Assembly: GCA_021827955.1 (NCBI GenBank)
Contig: JAKATY010000065.1
Coordinates: forward strand, 1 to 7,490
Length of the DNA stretch: 7,490 bases
From: Microcaldota archaeon
GTDB taxonomy: Archaea; Micrarchaeota; Micrarchaeia; Micrarchaeales; Micrarchaeaceae
Reading direction: 5' to 3'
In this document: positions 5,637 through 7,490 of the stretch, piece after piece
Numbering within the stretch: position 1 is the first letter of the stretch
How the letters are laid out: each line of letters begins with the position of its first letter
Notes under the pieces: generated by a model
Databases searched by the model: none
The model's input: only the letters and a program-made list of their open reading frames with translations
What the model was told of the DNA's origin: nothing
Made by a program: the position numbers and the translations under genes

Positions 5637-5662
5637 CAAAAGGATTTGGAGATATCCTTTTG
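5637..5662. terminator. Hairpin between convergent genes, bidirectional terminator candidate
   Basis: CAAAAGGAT (5637-5645) and ATCCTTTTG (5654-5662) form a perfect 9-base-pair stem with an 8-base loop. It lies in the 52-base gap between the stop of the glycoprotein gene and the stop of the converging Nudix gene. The stem carries TTTT on either strand, and the minus strand continues into another T-run (TTTTTAC) near 5612-5617. Position and symmetry fit termination from both sides. Confidence 0.6.
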
Positions 5663-5666
5663 TAAA

Positions 5667-6197
5667 TTATGTACTACTGGTGCTCTTTGCCCTGCTTTTT
5701 ATAGTTGCCTTGTACATTTCGTATACTTTAGGAATATAATTGTTTATTATCATGTTATCTATGGGCGTAAAATCAGATACACCACGTGCATAAGTGTACA
5801 AGAAAAGTTTTTCCTTGTCAGACAGTACATCCAGGGCCACGTACTTTGATTCTGTATGCTCGTCACATAGGCGTATCTCAGGTTTATCTTCTGTAATGTA
5901 GAGGAACAGGGATATGTTGAGATTGATTTTCTTGCCTCCTTGCATATCAGCCAAGAACGTGAATCTGCCCAGCTCTTCAATTCTTTTGCCTTCTGGCACC
6001 CTATAGCCGGTCTCCTCCTCGAGCTCTCTGGCCGCAGCCTCTACAGGCGTCTCACCAACCTTTATGTGGCCCGAAGGTATGCACCATTTCTCAGGATATA
6101 GCTTCGCCTGGGGGACCCTCTTTATATAGAGCACTTTGCCGTCAAATACGCCCATTATTCCGACAATCTCGTCTGAGTAATCTCCGTTGCTATCCAT
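5667..6197 (-). CDS. Nudix hydrolase
   Basis: A 176-aa Nudix-fold hydrolase, an enzyme that cleaves nucleoside diphosphates linked to another group using Mg2+ or Mn2+. The complete Nudix box occupies residues 43-65: Gly43, Glu49, then Arg57-Glu58-Leu59 and Glu61-Glu62 with Gly64. All catalytic and metal-binding positions of GX5EX7REUXEEXGU are present. It is preceded by the usual substrate-side strand (LYIKRVPQAKLYPEKWCIPSG). The C-terminal part (about 140-176) is extra to the roughly 140-aa core and is polar at the end. The substrate cannot be told from the sequence; nucleotide-pool cleaning or ADP-ribose hydrolysis are typical. Its start lies 74 bases after the isopentenyl phosphate kinase stop, with its own strong TATA-like box. 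It lacks the NTCCSHP-type motifs of type I isopentenyl diphosphate isomerase. Confidence 0.92.
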   Translation of the reverse strand: MDSNGDYSDEIVGIMGVFDGKVLYIKRVPQAKLYPEKWCIPSGHIKVGETPVEAAARELEEETGYRVPEGKRIEELGRFTFLADMQGGKKINLNISLFLYITEDKPEIRLCDEHTESKYVALDVLSDKEKLFLYTYARGVSDFTPIDNMIINNYIPKVYEMYKATIKSRAKSTSST

Positions 6198-6225
6198 AAT
6201 TTATCAGTGTGTTGTTTAATCGAGG

Positions 6226-6235
6226 ATATATTTAA
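6226..6235 (-). promoter_or_regulatory. TATA box of the Nudix gene
   Basis: The minus strand reads TTAAATATAT, 29-38 bases before the ATG at 6197. This is a near-consensus archaeal TATA box at a spacing that predicts an mRNA starting only a few bases before the ATG, so essentially leaderless. It indicates transcription independent of the upstream kinase gene. Confidence 0.6.
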
Positions 6236-6242
6236 GCAATTG

Positions 6243-6263
6243 GAAAAGAATCGTCAAAAGACG
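6243..6263 (-). terminator. Short hairpin and T-run after the kinase gene
   Basis: On the minus strand CGTC-TTTT-GACG (6252-6263) is followed by ATTCTTTTCC, just after the isopentenyl phosphate kinase stop codon and just before the Nudix TATA box. The stem is only 4 base pairs, so the T-rich character is the stronger argument for termination. Confidence 0.35.
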
Positions 6264-6271
6264 TTATAGTG

Positions 6272-7009
6272 TCAATATATAAGAGTGCCGGAGCCCTTAC
6301 CGCTGAGGGCCTTCTTGAGCTCGCCTGGTCTTCGGAGGTCTATTATATATACTGCGGTACCGCGCTTTGTGGATGCTACCTGCTCCAGTTTTCTCTTCAT
6401 GCCCCCGCTCACATCTATTGTCCCTTCCTTCTTTATTATTCCCACATTATTGAGATCCCTCTTGCTTATGCGCCTTATCCTGTCACCCGAGCTGCCGATG
6501 AGGCCGTCAGCATCTGTGCCGAACACCAGCTTGCCCGCATTCAGGCGATTTGCCAGGATTACAGCCATATCGTCTCCAGAAAGCACGGAAATACCATGTC
6601 TGTCGTCCAGCGGAGCATCGCTGTGTATTATGGGTATGAATCCATTGTCCATGTATGCCTTGACAATGCCAAGGTTCTTAACAAGCACCTTCCCGCCTTT
6701 TATCTCAAAGAGCTGCTGCGCGGACATGACAAACGGGCTTATGCCGTTATCTATTAGCGCCTTGGCTATCCGGTTGCTTACCTGCTCTACCTCATACCGG
6801 AGCAAAGCCCAGTGGTTCTGATTATTGCTGAGCTTAGACAGCCCATATTTCGAAGCTATGCTATGCCCTATAAAACCTGCCCCCTGCACAACCAAGACTT
6901 TCTCGTTCTTTGGAAGCTCTTTGGCCACATTCATTGCCACTAAGCTTACGAAAGATTTACCGGTGCGCTTGTCGCTGAACGCCGAGCCGCCTATCTTTAG
7001 TATTATCAT
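6272..7009 (-). CDS. ipk: Isopentenyl phosphate kinase
   Basis: A 245-aa enzyme of the amino-acid-kinase fold that phosphorylates isopentenyl phosphate to isopentenyl diphosphate with ATP, the last step to IPP in the archaeal alternative mevalonate pathway supplying membrane-lipid isoprenoids. Evidence: LKIGGS (4-9) with Lys5, SDK (12-14), the glycine loop ending in the catalytic-type His49 (VQGAGFIGH, 41-49), SGDD (144-147), GTDADG (164-169), DVSGGMKRK (199-207) and the C-terminal GSGTLI. Length is typical. In the versions I recall the glycine loop begins VHGGGSFGH or VHGAGSFGH; here Gln42 replaces the first His, and Phe46-Ile47 replace Ser-Phe, while His49 is kept. I chose the ATG at 7009 because family N-termini begin right at (I)ILK; a GTG at 7018 would add three residues. 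A TATA box predicts a leaderless mRNA. Confidence 0.93.
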   Translation of the reverse strand: MIILKIGGSAFSDKRTGKSFVSLVAMNVAKELPKNEKVLVVQGAGFIGHSIASKYGLSKLSNNQNHWALLRYEVEQVSNRIAKALIDNGISPFVMSAQQLFEIKGGKVLVKNLGIVKAYMDNGFIPIIHSDAPLDDRHGISVLSGDDMAVILANRLNAGKLVFGTDADGLIGSSGDRIRRISKRDLNNVGIIKKEGTIDVSGGMKRKLEQVASTKRGTAVYIIDLRRPGELKKALSGKGSGTLIY

Positions 7010-7036
7010 TGCCAGCACTCGGTTCTATTAGGAGAG

Positions 7037-7046
7037 GTATAATTTT
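7037..7046 (-). promoter_or_regulatory. TATA box of the isopentenyl phosphate kinase gene
   Basis: The minus strand reads AAAATTATAC, 28-37 bases before the ATG at 7009. The predicted transcript start falls within a few bases of either the GTG at 7018 or the ATG at 7009, so the mRNA is probably leaderless and exact start mapping would decide between them. Confidence 0.55.
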
Positions 7047-7106
7047 TATGAATTACTGTCTTCCCGCACCCGTATCAAGATCGGTGAACCCGTAAGTCCT
7101 GAATGC

Positions 7107-7120
7107 TGCAGGATGCAGGA
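7107..7120 (+). repeat. Perfect 7-base tandem duplication TGCAGGA
   Basis: TGCAGGATGCAGGA is two perfect copies of a 7-base unit. It lies immediately before the ATG (7121) of a short stretch resembling the signal-peptide start of the glycoprotein gene. Small tandem duplications of this kind are common slippage products. Confidence 0.5.
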
Positions 7121-7271
7121 ATGTTTGCGGTAGCCACCGTGCTGATAAGGAGCGGCTATTTAAGGTATCTGTTTATAATATCATTTTAATCTAGAATTCA
7201 AAGTGCTCAAAACGGCGCGCACGCTACTCATTTGTCAAGAATTGTTGGACAACGCCACTAAATCAGAAATA

Positions 7272-7280
7272 TTTATATAT
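7272..7280 (+). promoter_or_regulatory. TATA box of the gene starting at 7313
   Basis: TTTATATAT, in the context AAATATTTATATATG, is the best TATA match in the window. It lies 33-41 bases before the ATG at 7313 and predicts a leader of roughly 10-15 bases. The GGTG at 7303-7306, six bases before the ATG, can pair with the 16S rRNA tail. Confidence 0.6.
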
Positions 7281-7312
7281 GTAAAAAACAATGATGGTTG
7301 ACGGGTGTTGAT

Positions 7313-7490
7313 ATGTTTTCTCAAAAACCGGGAAAGAAAGAAGGGGATTACACCGATATAAGATTAAAAGATGATCCCCAAGCCATTAGCATTATTGAGA
7401 AACCGAGATATCTGCATTTTAAATATACCGAAGACATGAAAACGGTACTAATAATGGATCTAGAAGCGAAAAAACAGCACATGGTAAATG
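7313..7490 (+). CDS. Unknown protein, 3' end beyond the window
   Basis: The first 59 codons of a gene that continues past the window. The start MFSQKPGKKEGDYTDIRLKD is hydrophilic and lysine-rich; next comes IIEKPRYLHFKYTEDMKTVLIMDLE, which alternates like beta strands. There is no signal peptide or membrane segment, so a cytoplasmic protein is likely. I do not recognise the family. The ATG is supported by GGTG six bases upstream and by a strong TATA box. A six-codon frame (7291-7311, ATG ATG ... TGA) ends one base before the start codon; if the transcript begins early enough to include it, it could influence initiation, but the predicted start is near 7300, so this is doubtful. Confidence 0.7.
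   Translation, partial: MFSQKPGKKEGDYTDIRLKDDPQAISIIEKPRYLHFKYTEDMKTVLIMDLEAKKQHMVN

Larger units (their letters stand above)
7019..7312. other. Gene-poor divergent intergenic region
   Basis: About 294 bases lie between the kinase gene (minus) and the gene at the window's end (plus). The region holds the kinase TATA box, an unexplained stretch with a 28-codon open frame (7103-7189) resembling a signal peptide, AT-rich elements near 7157-7183, a weak inverted repeat TTGTC/GACAA (7232-7236 and 7248-7252), and the TATA box of the rightward gene. No RNA gene was recognised. Confidence 0.55.

Noticed and set aside
5667..6197. Nudix gene as type I isopentenyl diphosphate isomerase, suggested by the kinase next to it
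   Set aside because: It has the ordinary hydrolase Nudix box and lacks the isomerase's conserved cysteine motif and WGEHE-type segment.
6269..6821. Two long plus-strand frames (162 and 178 codons) opposite the isopentenyl phosphate kinase gene
   Set aside because: They are antisense to a clearly conserved enzyme, and their translations show no domain pattern.

Overview
The window reads as archaeal chromosome. Three observations support this: an Alba chromatin protein gene, an isopentenyl phosphate kinase gene (the archaeal alternative mevalonate pathway), and AT-rich TATA-like boxes about 28-40 bases before most starts, with several genes apparently leaderless. Short genes, tight intergenic spaces and many lineage-specific proteins would suit a small-genome archaeon such as a Micrarchaeota/ARMAN-type DPANN lineage or a Thermoplasmata relative. 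That placement is inference and no marker here proves it. I saw no tRNA, rRNA, insertion sequence or CRISPR array.

Left part (1-3072): an Alba gene with a U-rich terminator (minus), a 293-aa helical protein weakly resembling ferritin-like bundles (minus), a divergent four-helix membrane protein (plus), then a 42-aa zinc ribbon and a 220-aa protein with an HExxE...YAH motif (both minus). Two convergent gene ends, near 2150-2205 and 5615-5667, carry hairpins or T-tracts consistent with termination.

Middle (3073-5614): a 366-base intergenic space with a hyphenated dyad and a possible long-range pairing pattern is followed by a compact plus-strand operon of three genes: a YbjQ-type (UPF0145) protein, a six-helix membrane protein and a type I membrane glycoprotein with eight N-glycosylation sequons. 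The genes are separated by 15 and 4 bases, so they probably make parts of one envelope-associated function. This trio is the best candidate here for an undescribed system.

Right part (5667-7490): a Nudix hydrolase and isopentenyl phosphate kinase lie in the same direction on the minus strand, each with its own strong TATA-like box. A roughly 300-base gene-poor stretch contains a short decayed-looking copy resembling the signal-peptide start of the glycoprotein gene. A plus-strand gene of unknown function then begins at 7313 and runs off the window.
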